64,000 nucleotides of DNA, taken from Natrinema altunense. Lineage in GTDB: Archaea > Halobacteriota > Halobacteria > Halobacteriales > Natrialbaceae. Shown piece after piece: positions 8,673 to 17,423 of the stretch. The first letter of the stretch is position 1. Every line of letters begins with the position of its first letter. The stretch is from contig NZ_JNCS01000010.1 of the NCBI RefSeq assembly GCF_000731985.1, positions 1 through 64,000 on the forward strand. The letters run 5' to 3'. The notes below the pieces were generated by a model. That model was not told the DNA's origin. It did no database searches and saw nothing but the letters and a program-made list of their open reading frames with translations. The translations under genes were made by a program, and so were the position numbers.

Positions 8673-8854
8673 ACTCGAGGAGTCACGCCGGGCTGTGGTG
8701 ATGTCACCGTTGCCGGTGGCACCATCGCGGCAGCCAGGCTCTCTCTCCCGGTCCTCGTAGGGGCCTCTGTGGAATAAGTTCCTCGGTCGGCCGAAATCGG
8801 TTTTGAAGCGGTGAGACGGGCACTCTCTCCACAGAGCGGTCACAATGCCCTCGA

Positions 8855-9289
8855 GTGGACCCAGCGGGCGGCAACGAGAGGGACGCGGTCGCCCGCCCAA
8901 ACGTATCAGGCTACAGCGCACCGGTGATCGCCGCGTCGTGGGCGTCGGATACGCTGAACTTCTGGGCGGCAGAAGACAACGCGGACGACGCTGGGCCGAT
9001 GGTTCCGCGAGGAGTTCCAACGGAACTCGAGGACGACGATTCGCGTCGTCGGGCACTCGCTGGGGCCCGCGTGATACTCGGGGCTCTCGCCGAACTCGGT
9101 GGTGACGTCGTCCTCGATACCGTCGCACTGCTCGGGGCTGCTATCGAGGCCGATTCGGCCTGTGAGAGTGGCCGGTACGCCGCTGGCATTCGAACGTCCG
9201 CCACGGAGTGTATAGCATCGCTCCGAGAACGACGTGACCGTCTGTACGATTTACGACGTGATCACGGTCGGGGACGGACTGGGCTGTGA
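8855..9289 (+). CDS. Hypothetical protein, doubtful
   Basis: 144 aa from a GTG. Composition (acidic, alanine/leucine-rich helices such as RALAGARVILGALAELGGDV) is more plausible than any other frame here, but I recognise no family. The ATG at 8845 is out of frame, and a second short frame with cysteines (about 9234-9443) overlaps the end. This may be a decayed or frameshifted gene. The rest of the interval to 9582 shows nothing further. Confidence 0.35.
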   Translation: MDPAGGNERDAVARPNVSGYSAPVIAASWASDTLNFWAAEDNADDAGPMVPRGVPTELEDDDSRRRALAGARVILGALAELGGDVVLDTVALLGAAIEADSACESGRYAAGIRTSATECIASLRERRDRLYDLRRDHGRGRTGL

Positions 9290-9582
9290 CGGTGCGGACT
9301 GCGGAGGCTGGTGGGACAGCGGTTCGACGCCGGGCAACTACCGCGATGTCGACGTCACGGGGTCCGTGCCCGGACACTGCACGTACTTCGAGCCGGATCG
9401 ACCGATCGGCTGTATGGACCGGGTGGTTAGCGACTTCCGCTGACCGACCCGCAGTCGGGAGTCGACCGTCCGCGTCCAATTCTCGGAGTCACGGCTGGTG
9501 AATATAACGCCCGTTTCGCGTGGTTCCGTGGCCTCGAGAGGAATGGAAGCGTTTTAGGACGACTATCCCCTTGTCCATCTGT

Positions 9583-10182
9583 ATGTCCCAGCGACAGGGC
9601 GCTGACCTCTCCTACGAAGACGGGGCTCGCGCGGTCGAACTCGCGCGCGAATCCGTCGAATCTTACGTACAACACGGGCAACGAGAACAACCGGGTAGCA
9701 TGCGCGAAGCCTTCTACGAGCGAACGGGGGCGTTCGTCCGCCTCGAGTCGACCCGCGGCCGGGGGAGCCTGCGGGGCTGTGCGGGCGGCTACCGCTCGGA
9801 CGACCAGCTCGGCCACGTCATCGTCGACGCGGCGATCGAAGCCGCCAGCGAGGACTCCTGTGGCTCGGAGGTGAGCCCGTCGGAACTGCCGAACCTCACG
9901 GTCTCGGTCTGTACCGTCAAGAACGTCCTCCTGACGGACGATCCGTTGGCCGACCTCGAGCTTGGTACCCACGGCGTCGCCATCGACGGCGGCGAGGGCG
10001 GCTGGCTCTACCCGACGGTGCCGGTCCAAAACGACTGGAGCGCCCGTGAGTACCTCGATCGAACCTGCCGGAAAGCGAAACTCGCACCGGGGGCCTGGCA
10101 GGACGACGACATCGTCGTGACGCTGTTCGAGGGACAAGTGTTCCGCGAGCGCGACGCCGACGGGAGTATCGAGGAAGTCTAG
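9583..10182 (+). CDS. AMMECR1-domain protein (TIGR00296 family)
   Basis: 199 aa, standard length. The conserved LRGCAGGYRSDDQLGHVIVD segment (residues about 64-83) is the AMMECR1 hallmark. Downstream are ELGTHGVAIDGGEGGWLYPTV and a C-terminal AWQDDDIVVTLFEGQVF. The family is widespread in archaea and eukaryotes with unresolved biochemical function. The start at 9583 has a TTTTAG box about 27 nt upstream, so it is probably leaderless. Upstream in-frame codons are not family-like. Confidence 0.9.
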   Translation: MSQRQGADLSYEDGARAVELARESVESYVQHGQREQPGSMREAFYERTGAFVRLESTRGRGSLRGCAGGYRSDDQLGHVIVDAAIEAASEDSCGSEVSPSELPNLTVSVCTVKNVLLTDDPLADLELGTHGVAIDGGEGGWLYPTVPVQNDWSAREYLDRTCRKAKLAPGAWQDDDIVVTLFEGQVFRERDADGSIEEV

Positions 10183-10251
10183 GGCTCCCGGCGGCCGTCA
10201 ATCGACGGTCGCCGGCCGACGAGCGACGCGATTTCTACCGGAGATACCGAT

Positions 10252-10512
10252 TCAGTCGCCCGATTTCGACGGTCGATTCAGATCGGCGAGTTTGACGTCG
10301 AGCAGATCGTTCAGGGCCGCGAACACGTAGTGGACGGAGACCCAGAGAGCGATCAAGTCGACAACGAGGACGAGCGGGACCGACAGGACGGACGGCCACG
10401 GGAGCAGGACCCACGTACAGAACCCGGCGACCGCGAAGACGAGGACGAGACGGATCGCCAGCTGAGTGGCGATTTCGGAGTGGCTATCGTCGGATCGCGT
10501 CTGCGCGCTCAT
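10252..10512 (-). CDS. Small two-TM membrane protein, unrecognised
   Basis: 86 aa. Two adjacent hydrophobic segments (about residues 18-36, LAIRLVLVFAVAGFCTWVLL, and 39-62, VLSVPLVLVVDLIALWVSVH) lie between a charged N-terminus and a short tail. I do not recognise a family. It lies between the convergent AMMECR1 gene and the pncB gene on its own strand. Confidence 0.65.
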   Translation of the reverse strand: MSAQTRSDDSHSEIATQLAIRLVLVFAVAGFCTWVLLPWPSVLSVPLVLVVDLIALWVSVHYVFAALNDLLDVKLADLNRPSKSGD

Positions 10513-10595
10513 TACCGGGGGTTCGTTCCCACGGTAAAAGAGTTCAACGGACCAACGTTTGTTCTCGGTCCGTCGACGGGCCGCCGACCGGCGGA

Positions 10596-11756
10596 TTACG
10601 CCGTCGACCCGCCGAACCCGACTGCGCTGGCGTCTTCGAGACAGCGTTCGGTCGCGTCCTCGAGAGCGAACTGACGGACGATTTCGCCGTCGCGGACGAG
10701 CGGCTCGAGCAGGGAGTCCCCCCCGTCCGGCCCGTCGCCATCGGCGAGCGCGACGTGGTGGCCGCCCGCGGGCGTTCGATAGACGTCCTTGACACCCGAC
10801 AGTTTGCCGCGTTTGGAGATCGGATCGCCCTCGATTGCGACGATGTCGAGGCTGAAGTCCACCGAGTCGGCACCGGTGATGTGGCTGCCGACGCCGAAGC
10901 CGTCGGCGACGTCACGCAGAGCACGGATCGAGTCGGGATCGATCCCGCCGCTACAGAAGATATCGACGTCCTCGCGGCCTCGAGCGTCGAGTTCCCAGCG
11001 GACCTCGCGGATGATGTGTCGGAAGTCGCCCCGTCGGGACCCGGTGGTGTCGATCCGGACCCCGTCCAAATCGTCGCCGAGCGTCTCGGCTGCGAGCAGG
11101 CTTTCGCTTTTCTCGTCCCAGAAGGTATCGACCAGCGCGATCCGGGGCACGTCCTCGTCGACGGCTTCGTCGAACGCCGTCCACGCGTCGGCCTGATTGC
11201 CCTCGCCGAAACAGAACATGAGCGCGTGGGGCATCGTCCCGCCGGCTTCTCGATCGAGTATTTCGCCCGCGGCGACGTGGGAGAACCCGTCCAGCCCGGC
11301 CAGCAGCGACGCTCGTTCGACCGTCGAGGCGATCGAAGGATGGACGTGCCGCGCGCCGAAGGAGAGGACGAGCGAGTCCGGGGCGGCCAGTCGGGCCTCG
11401 AGTGCGGCCGTCGCGAAGCCGCTCGGCTGTGAGAGAAAGCCGAGCAGCGACGTCTCGAGTTCGGCGAACGCGAGGTACGAGCCCTCGATCCGGAGGACCG
11501 GACCGCCGTCGAACAGTTGGCCGTCCGGGAGCGCGTCGACGTCGACGTCCCGTCCCTCGAACAGCGTCGCGACGTCTTTGACGCCGGTGAAGACATCGAA
11601 GCTGCCGGTCGGGAACTGGTCGGCGGTCACTTCGGCGACGACGTGGGGGTTCTTCTCCGCGTGCTCGAGCGTGGCCCGCGTGCGCTCGAAGTAGGCATCG
11701 GTGGCATCCCCCTCGAGAATCGCTGCCGGGGGAACGGTGCCGAACGGGTTTGACAT
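10596..11756 (-). CDS. pncB: Nicotinate phosphoribosyltransferase (archaeal type)
   Basis: 386 aa. It converts nicotinate plus PRPP to nicotinate mononucleotide, the salvage entry to NAD. Visible: the N-terminal TDAYFERTRATLE, the AGEILDREAGGTMPHALMFC region around the catalytic histidine, ALVDTFWDEK, and the phosphate-binding DIFCSGGIDPDSIRAL and GVGSHITGADSVDF segments. The length suits the short archaeal NAPRT-like family. De novo genes nadABC and later NAD genes occur further along this window. The gene is monocistronic by spacing. Confidence 0.92.
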   Translation of the reverse strand: MSNPFGTVPPAAILEGDATDAYFERTRATLEHAEKNPHVVAEVTADQFPTGSFDVFTGVKDVATLFEGRDVDVDALPDGQLFDGGPVLRIEGSYLAFAELETSLLGFLSQPSGFATAALEARLAAPDSLVLSFGARHVHPSIASTVERASLLAGLDGFSHVAAGEILDREAGGTMPHALMFCFGEGNQADAWTAFDEAVDEDVPRIALVDTFWDEKSESLLAAETLGDDLDGVRIDTTGSRRGDFRHIIREVRWELDARGREDVDIFCSGGIDPDSIRALRDVADGFGVGSHITGADSVDFSLDIVAIEGDPISKRGKLSGVKDVYRTPAGGHHVALADGDGPDGGDSLLEPLVRDGEIVRQFALEDATERCLEDASAVGFGGSTA

Positions 11757-11786
11757 ATCGCCGGTTTCCCGTGGGAGACAAAAAAA

Positions 11787-13349
11787 CTACCCGTCTACCG
11801 GCGGGCGCGGCGATTGCCGTCCCGGCTCCGGATCGACGACGGCAGTCGATGTCGGCACCGCAACGGTCGGTGCCACCGACGGGCTAGCAGTCGCCGTCGG
11901 CGCGGCAGCGGCCCCCGACTCGAGAGCGGCCGCGGGCTCGGGCGGCGACATCGATCCGGTGGTTGCGGCGTGGATCGCCCCGAGGTCGCCGACGGTCGGC
12001 GCGCCGACGATATCGACCGTCGTTCCGGTAGTCGAAACGCGATACGCGCCGGCAAAGGGGTCGCCGTCCGGAATCCGAAAGACACCGGCGGCGGAGTCGA
12101 CCGGCTCGGCCCCGCGGGTCTCGAGGAGCCGACGGTACGCGTCGGCGAACTCGGCCGCGTCCGCCGGGCTGTCCCACTCGAGTCGCCAGACGTGGCCGGT
12201 TCGAGTCGGGTCGTCCGCGTGCCGGTAGACCCGAATGGTGTCGCCGGCCCAGCCCTCGGTCGCGGGATGCGAGTAGTTGTACTGGGCGCGGTCCGGCGTC
12301 CCCGCGGTGAGCGGGCGGTCGATCGCGCCATTGGCCCAGAGGGTCGCGAACAGCGTCGCCTCGCCGACCGTTTCCGTTCGGGGCTCGCCGCCGGCACCGG
12401 CGGTTCCGTTCCCGTCGTCGGTCGCATCCGCTCGGTCAGTAATGGGGTGCCAGTCGTCGCTCGAGCGGTCCGCAACGGTGACGTCGACCGGACGCGTGTC
12501 GGGATAGCGCTCGGGATGGAGCAGTTGTGCGGTACTTCGGGGCGGCTCGTCGTGAGCGCGATCGACGGCATCCCAGCCGCCGCGCTCGTGGAGGTCGGCG
12601 ACGAACGACGGCCCCTCGGCGTAGGGGGCGTAGATCGAGAGGAACAGACCCACGTTGAACGGCCGCTCGGTGAGCCCCGCGCCGGACGCCGCCGGCGGCT
12701 GGGTGTCGGGGAGACACTGCCACTCGGCCCCGCAGCGGCGATCGTACCGTTCGGGAACGTAGCCCGCCTCGCCCTCGAGCAGCCCGCTTTCGGCGCGGAC
12801 GCCGTCGATCGTCTCGCTCTCGCGTCCGATGCCGAAGTGCTGGTCCTGTAAGGCGTGCGTTAGCTCGTGGACCAGGGTCCGCCGATCGATCCGGATATCG
12901 TCGGCGTCCTCGGTGACGATCACGATCCGGTCGTCGACGTAGTAGCCCTGGATCGAGTCGCCGTAGAGGTCGTCGAACGCCCGCTCGACGTCGGTCTCGC
13001 CGTCGACGACGAACGCGCCCCGCCAGACCTCGTTCTCGAACGCCGACGCGTTCCCGCTTCCGCCCGCCCACTGGTCGCGGTAGGCGGCGCGGCTCACGAT
13101 CTCGAGGGAGACGTCGCGCTCGTACTTCAGCCCGCGGACGACCTCGATCCGGGCCATCGATCGGTATTTCACCGCCTCGAGTTGGGACTCGGTGAGTCCA
13201 TCGGCCGTATCGAACGCGAAAGTATCGTCGTGGGCGTAGTCGCCGACCTCTCCGAGATCGCGGTCGGTGTCGAACCCGCTCTGGCTGCCGGGGAGTGCAC
13301 AGCCCGAGAGAACGACCAGCGCGAGCACCGCGAACAGGCGAAGCCTCAT
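11787..13349 (-). CDS. Hvo_1808-family surface protein, lipoprotein form
   Basis: 520 aa. The N-terminus is a lipoprotein signal (LVVLSGCALPG; lipobox Cys at about residue 17). A metallopeptidase-like HELTHALQDQHFG motif (HExxH) sits near residue 165. Repeated WYxxL-type export domains follow. The C-terminus is a proline/alanine/threonine-rich tail. The sequence is homologous along its length to the next upstream gene, so the two are a tandem duplication. Known only as an exported haloarchaeal family. Whether the HExxH is catalytic is inference. It is probably attached to the membrane by its lipidated Cys. Confidence 0.85.
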   Translation of the reverse strand: MRLRLFAVLALVVLSGCALPGSQSGFDTDRDLGEVGDYAHDDTFAFDTADGLTESQLEAVKYRSMARIEVVRGLKYERDVSLEIVSRAAYRDQWAGGSGNASAFENEVWRGAFVVDGETDVERAFDDLYGDSIQGYYVDDRIVIVTEDADDIRIDRRTLVHELTHALQDQHFGIGRESETIDGVRAESGLLEGEAGYVPERYDRRCGAEWQCLPDTQPPAASGAGLTERPFNVGLFLSIYAPYAEGPSFVADLHERGGWDAVDRAHDEPPRSTAQLLHPERYPDTRPVDVTVADRSSDDWHPITDRADATDDGNGTAGAGGEPRTETVGEATLFATLWANGAIDRPLTAGTPDRAQYNYSHPATEGWAGDTIRVYRHADDPTRTGHVWRLEWDSPADAAEFADAYRRLLETRGAEPVDSAAGVFRIPDGDPFAGAYRVSTTGTTVDIVGAPTVGDLGAIHAATTGSMSPPEPAAALESGAAAAPTATASPSVAPTVAVPTSTAVVDPEPGRQSPRPPVDG

Positions 13350-13400
13350 TGGGTCAGTGTTCGCCGAGACCGTGAAATGGGCGTCGATCGGCCGCGTCAG

Positions 13401-15122
13401 TCAGTCGCGATCGCGGCGGTCGGCGGCGGCTCGGTACCCGGTCCCGAGCAGGGCGGTCGCGATCGCACCCACTGCAGCCCCCGGACCGAAGCCGGACACG
13501 GTATCGCTCCGGTCGGTGATCTCGAGGGTGTCCTCGCCCTCGGGCGCGGCACCGGCCTCGACGTTCGACAGGTCGTCGACGGCGGGCGCGCGGACGATCG
13601 TCAGCGTCTCTCCCGACCGGTTGAGATAGTACGCACCGGAATAGCCGCCGTCCTCGATCACGTAGGTGTCCTGTCGACCGTCGACGGCGTCGGCACCGTG
13701 GTTCTCGAGCAGTCGGAGATAGCCGTTGACGAACTGCTGGGTGTCGGCCCCGGACTGCCACTGCGTCCGCCAGACGTAGCCGGCGCGGCCGGCCGCAGCG
13801 GCCGGCTTGCTCGCGCGATCGGCCTCGTCGTTCGTGTAGGCGACCAGTTTGTCGCCGGCCCAGCCGTTCGTGTACGAGTGGTTGTAGTTGTAGTTCTCCG
13901 CCCCCTCGAAGAGGTCCGCGGCCGAAATCACCGCGTCCCGGTCGTCGTTGAGCGCGTCGGCGGCGAACATCGCGACCATGCCCGCCTCGCCGATGGTGTC
14001 CGTGGCGACGTCGCCGTCGGTTCGGAGCTGTCGCCAGTCCGCGCTCGAGCGATCGGGGACGGAGACGTTCGCGGGTTCGCGCTCCGAGCCGGGGTGGATC
14101 ACCGCCGAGGTCGTCCGCGGCGGGTCGTCGTAGGCCGCGTTGACCGCCTCCCAGTCGTTGCCCTGATAGCGGAGGTAGTTGACGTAGTCCGGCCCGTCGC
14201 TGTAGGGCTGGTAGACGCTGAAGTAGATTCCCCAGTTGATGTCGGGGAGCTGGCCAGTGTCGTCGTCGCGCGGGACGAGACAGTCCCACTCGCGATCGCA
14301 GGTCGCTTCGTACTCGCGTTCGACGCGGCTCGCGTCGCCTTCGATCAGCCCGCTCATGGCGGTGTCCTCGTCCTGGGTCGTCCCGTGGAACCGCGACAGG
14401 TTGAACCGTTGGTCCTGAAGCGCGTGGACGAGTTCGTGCCCGAGCGTGACCTCGTCTAACTCGGGGGTGTCGGGGTTCTCGGAGACGATGACGATCTGGT
14501 CGGTCTCGGGGTGGTAGGACCCGCCGACGGAACCGCCGTAGACCGTCTGGGTCGCGTTGGCCGCGTCGGTCTCCCGGTCGACCATGAACAGCGCCTCGTA
14601 GCCGACGTTCGCCTCGAGACGGTTCGCCGAGGAGATGTTGGTAAAGCGGTCGCCGTTGGTCTCCCGGTACTCCGATCGGGAGATGACGTCGACGGCGACT
14701 TCTTCGGAGAAGGTGAGGTTGCGGATGCGCTCGACGCGGGCCATCGCCCGGTAGACGACGGGGTCGAGGTCGTCCTCGTCGACGACCGCGTCGGACTGGT
14801 TGTCGACCGGCAGGGGATCGTCGTACCAGTAGCCCTCGACGTAGCCGACAGTGTCCTCGGTCGAGGGGGTGTCAGGACGAGCGTCCTGAACGGCCGCGCT
14901 CGCCGGACTCGAGGCCGTCGTCTCCGTGGCCGTCGACCCGACGGCGCTCGTCGAGTTGAGGGACGAGTCGGCGGGCGTAGTCGTGGACCGGACGGCGGCG
15001 TCGGTCGGGCCGGCGGCCGGCCCCGCCGCGAGGACCGGGCCGGCGAGCCCGCTGGTGACGAGGAGCGTCGCGAGAGCTATTGCGAGGAGGGCGGTGGAAG
15101 AACGGGTGCGCATCGATCTCAT
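13401..15122 (-). CDS. Hvo_1808-family surface protein with PGF-CTERM-like tail
   Basis: 573 aa from ATG 15122. Sec-type signal peptide (RTRSSTALLAIALATLLVTS). A threonine/serine-rich stretch follows, then a domain with HELVHALQDQRFNLS (HExxH) near residue 285. The C-terminus ends SGFGPG, a hydrophobic segment (AAVGAIATALLGTGY) and a basic tail, the tripartite layout of archaeosortase substrates, though the motif lacks the usual PGF proline. It is a paralogue of the downstream gene, with 51 nt between them. Different anchoring (lipidation versus C-terminal processing) separates the pair. An earlier in-frame start reaches back to 15314 but lacks a signal-like sequence. Confidence 0.85.
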   Translation of the reverse strand: MRSMRTRSSTALLAIALATLLVTSGLAGPVLAAGPAAGPTDAAVRSTTTPADSSLNSTSAVGSTATETTASSPASAAVQDARPDTPSTEDTVGYVEGYWYDDPLPVDNQSDAVVDEDDLDPVVYRAMARVERIRNLTFSEEVAVDVISRSEYRETNGDRFTNISSANRLEANVGYEALFMVDRETDAANATQTVYGGSVGGSYHPETDQIVIVSENPDTPELDEVTLGHELVHALQDQRFNLSRFHGTTQDEDTAMSGLIEGDASRVEREYEATCDREWDCLVPRDDDTGQLPDINWGIYFSVYQPYSDGPDYVNYLRYQGNDWEAVNAAYDDPPRTTSAVIHPGSEREPANVSVPDRSSADWRQLRTDGDVATDTIGEAGMVAMFAADALNDDRDAVISAADLFEGAENYNYNHSYTNGWAGDKLVAYTNDEADRASKPAAAAGRAGYVWRTQWQSGADTQQFVNGYLRLLENHGADAVDGRQDTYVIEDGGYSGAYYLNRSGETLTIVRAPAVDDLSNVEAGAAPEGEDTLEITDRSDTVSGFGPGAAVGAIATALLGTGYRAAADRRDRD

Positions 15123-15560
15123 CTGAATCAGATAGACATCGGTACGGAGAGGAGTGTAAAAAGGACGACGATTACGGGAACGGCTACGCCGGGAGGCAGT
15201 CCTGCGACGGCGGCCGTCGGTGACAGGGCCGTTGCTCGAGGCGAAACGCGCTCGCTCGGGCCTCGCGCTGCCCGTCCGGAGGGCTGCGCGTGCTCGAGAC
15301 CGGATCGTTTTCATCCCGAGAGCAATAGATATAAGTCATAACGGGTTAGATATTCGAACGGAAGCGACGTTCCAGAAAAGTGGGCGTTCTCGAAATGCCC
15401 CGGGTGGAAACAGCACCCGAGACGTAGCTTCCAACCCCTCCGAGGGGATTGCAAGCAATGATTGCATACGTTCTACCGGGATATAAACCTCCCGCAAGAC
15501 AACGGAATCGCCAGACTGCAGGAGTGTCATCGCCGTTCCCCCGCTCGAGTGGTGGGACCC
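15123..15560. other. Intergenic region with promoter elements
   Basis: No gene is seen. A GATATAAG box lies at about 15328-15335 and a GATATAAACC box at about 15479-15488; the latter suits the small zinc protein starting at 15561. An inverted repeat TGCAA...TTGCA sits at about 15450-15466, just upstream of that second box, and could be an operator. Confidence 0.4.
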
Positions 15561-15737
15561 ATGTGTAGCGGTCGCGACGGCGACCGGGACGGCGACTCGT
15601 CGCCGCCGGAGTGTCCGCGCTGCGGTGAACCGGTCGGGTTCCTCACCGTGTCCGGCCCCATGACGGCGTCGGCCAGCCCGTGTGGCTGTACGGTGCCGCC
15701 GAATCTCGTCCAGCCCGACAACTACAGTAGCAACTGA
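15561..15737 (+). CDS. Small zinc-ribbon-like protein; C-terminus supplied by a MITE end
   Basis: 58 aa from ATG 15561. Four cysteines in the arrangement CPRCGEP...SPCGC suggest one zinc site. The last codons (NYSSN-stop) are the left end of a MITE-like repeat that begins at 15722, so the native C-terminus was probably lost. A longer in-frame reading starts at 15462 but lies before the cysteine domain and is less plausible. No function can be assigned. Confidence 0.55.
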   Translation: MCSGRDGDRDGDSSPPECPRCGEPVGFLTVSGPMTASASPCGCTVPPNLVQPDNYSSN

Positions 15738-15806
15738 ACGTCAGTGCACACCTGATCGCACGCAGCGGTATGATCGGTGTGTCGATCGGTTCGGTTGCGA
15801 CGATAG
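15722..15806. mobile_element. Degenerate MITE copy (same family as 33300-33385)
   Basis: 85 bp, co-linear with the intact copy at 33300. The left end CTACAGTAGCAACTGAAC matches with two changes from the intact inverted repeat. The interior GTGCACACCTGATCGCACG is shared. The right end (TTCGGTTGCGACGATAG) is visibly diverged. No clear target duplication remains. A second partial relic with GTCACTGCACACCTG follows at about 15821-15870. Confidence 0.7.
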
Positions 15807-16411
15807 AGGACCCGCTGCCCGTCACTGCACACCTGCTCGCGACGGTTGTACGACGGGTGTGCGGATCGGGTCAGGTGGTCCTGACGGGGGCTCGCTCGAG
15901 CCCCGGCAGTCATCCGGCCGGTCGGCGGTACCATCGAAATCACCACAGCACCACCGCGACCGTCGACATCGCACGTCGATCGGCCGGGCTGTAAACGGGG
16001 CCTGGGTGTGTCGCGGCCGAATCGAACCGGCGACGCACTGACCAACCGGAACGTGCTGACGAACCGGGACGCACTGCTGACGACGGCAGGGAAGCACCGC
16101 GTCTTCCCCAGCCGATCACCACGTCCTCCCCAGCCGATTCGCTCGTTTGCTCGCGGGCGCATTGCGCCCGCTCGTCCCACTCGCTCATCCCTCGCACGGC
16201 TTCCGCCTGCGGTTCGTCGGCGACTCACCGCAGCCCAGCGCGCGCCACGGCCCACTCTCGAGCGGGGACGCGTGTCGCTCGCCCGCGTCTCGTGCCGCCG
16301 CCGTGACGGGTCGTGGCCGGCAGCCGACGGGTCGTCCCTCGACGGGTACCCGCGCCGCGCTCGCGGGTCCCGCGAACGTTTTGCCGATCCCGGCCGTACC
16401 GTCGCGTAGTC
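15738..16411. other. Gene-free region with MITE relics and short repeats
   Basis: After the MITE copy and the partial relic at about 15821-15870 I see no gene. Around 16036-16082 an 18-nt unit (CTGACNAACCGGNACG) is repeated twice with a partial third. Long open frames on both strands here have arginine/proline-rich compositions that look like GC-driven artefacts. Confidence 0.4.
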
Positions 16412-16984
16412 ATGCACCTCGAGCCAGACAGCACGGCGGTGATCGTCGTCGACATGCAAAACGGGTTCTGTCACCCGGACGGGTCGCTGTACGCGCCGGG
16501 CAGCGAGGCCGTCATCGAACCGATCGCCGACCTCGTCGCCCGTGCCCGCGACGCCGGCGCGTGGCTGCTGTTCACCCGCGACGTCCACCCGCCGGACCAG
16601 TTCGACGACGCCCACTACTACGACGAGTTCGAACAGTGGGGCGAACACGTTCTCGAGGGGTCCTGGGAGGCCGAGGTCGTCGACGAACTCCCCGTCGAAG
16701 CGGCCGACAACGTCGTGGAGAAACACACCTACGACGCCTTCCACGACACGGAACTCGAGGGGTGGCTCAACGCCCGGGGGATCGACGACCTCGTGATCTG
16801 TGGCACCCTCGCGAACGTCTGCGTGCTCCACACCGGTGGCAGCGCGGGGCTGCGTGACTTCCGCCCGATCATGGTCGAGGACTGTATCGGCGCGATCGAG
16901 GACGATCACCACGAGTACGCCCTCGAACACGCCGCGTGGCTGTTCGGCGAGGTCGAACCGAGCGACGCGATCGAGTTCGCATAA
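16412..16984 (+). CDS. Cysteine hydrolase of the isochorismatase/nicotinamidase family
   Basis: 190 aa. The catalytic triad is visible: Asp in VIVVDMQNGF, Lys in EKHTYDAFHDT, Cys in GTLANVCVLHT. A metal site like that of nicotinamidase is suggested by TRDVHPPDQFDDAH (Asp, His, second His). A nicotinamidase (PncA) role, deamidating nicotinamide to nicotinate for the pncB product 5 kb away, is plausible but inferred. Related hydrolases act on other amides. The ATG at 16412 is chosen because upstream in-frame codons are arginine-rich and unlike the family. Confidence 0.85.
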   Translation: MHLEPDSTAVIVVDMQNGFCHPDGSLYAPGSEAVIEPIADLVARARDAGAWLLFTRDVHPPDQFDDAHYYDEFEQWGEHVLEGSWEAEVVDELPVEAADNVVEKHTYDAFHDTELEGWLNARGIDDLVICGTLANVCVLHTGGSAGLRDFRPIMVEDCIGAIEDDHHEYALEHAAWLFGEVEPSDAIEFA

Positions 16985-17039
16985 CGACGGCGACGCGACC
17001 ACACCGGCGATTTTTCACGGCTTCGGTCCAATACTGGGT

Positions 17040-17117
17040 ATGACCGCGATCCGACCGCACCTCGCGGCGGCACACTGCTCGCGCCGCGAGCGGCCGAGCG
17101 ACGGTGAGAGCGAATGA
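17040..17117 (+). CDS. 25-aa mini-ORF overlapping a membrane-protein gene (copy 1)
   Basis: ATG at 17040, preceded by GGGT, encodes 25 residues ending GESE. Its TGA overlaps the next ATG (ATGA at 17114-17117). The same architecture is repeated at 17343-17423. Translational coupling of the downstream gene is the likely role. The peptide itself resembles nothing I know. Confidence 0.4.
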   Translation: MTAIRPHLAAAHCSRRERPSDGESE

Positions 17118-17278
17118 ACCGACGGCGGTTGCGACCGCTCTATCTGGGTGGCATCGCACTGAACGCGGTGGCGTTCGCGTACGCGGTCACGAGCGGGACG
17201 TGGCTGTACGCCGCCGCGTTCGCGTTCGTGGCGGTGTACCTCGTGGTACGTCTGCGGATGCTGTCCGCCGATCGCTGA
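17114..17278 (+). CDS. 54-aa two-TM membrane protein (copy 1)
   Basis: 54 aa, starting MNRRRLRPLYLGGIALNAVA. Two hydrophobic segments span about residues 9-26 and 30-46, ending in a short basic/polar tail (RLRMLSADR). It is paralogous to the 54-aa protein at 17420. Shared features are RLRPxYL, the YAAxF centre and the RLRxLxAD end. It starts inside the stop of the preceding mini-ORF. Possibly a small membrane subunit; no family recognised. Confidence 0.6.
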   Translation: MNRRRLRPLYLGGIALNAVAFAYAVTSGTWLYAAAFAFVAVYLVVRLRMLSADR

Positions 17279-17342
17279 GAGACGCGTCCCACGGTCGCCC
17301 TCGAATGGGAGGCTTTTCCGATCGTCGGTCGAACGAGTGGGT

Positions 17343-17423
17343 ATGAACGGAGCGCAACCGGGGTCGACCGAACCGATCGGTCGGGCGCGGCTCGGGTCGA
17401 GAACGGAGTGGGATGCCGAATGA
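17343..17423 (+). CDS. 26-aa mini-ORF overlapping a membrane-protein gene (copy 2)
   Basis: ATG at 17343, preceded by GGGT as in copy 1, encodes 26 residues ending WDAE. Its TGA overlaps the following ATG (ATGA at 17420-17423). The peptide sequence is not conserved with copy 1, while its length, context and overlap are. That argues for a role in translation coupling rather than as a protein. Confidence 0.4.
   Translation: MNGAQPGSTEPIGRARLGSRTEWDAE

Noticed and set aside
15740-17002. Long minus-strand frame opposite the nicotinamidase-like gene
   Set aside because: It mirrors the codon structure of the plus-strand gene and has no family-like segment.
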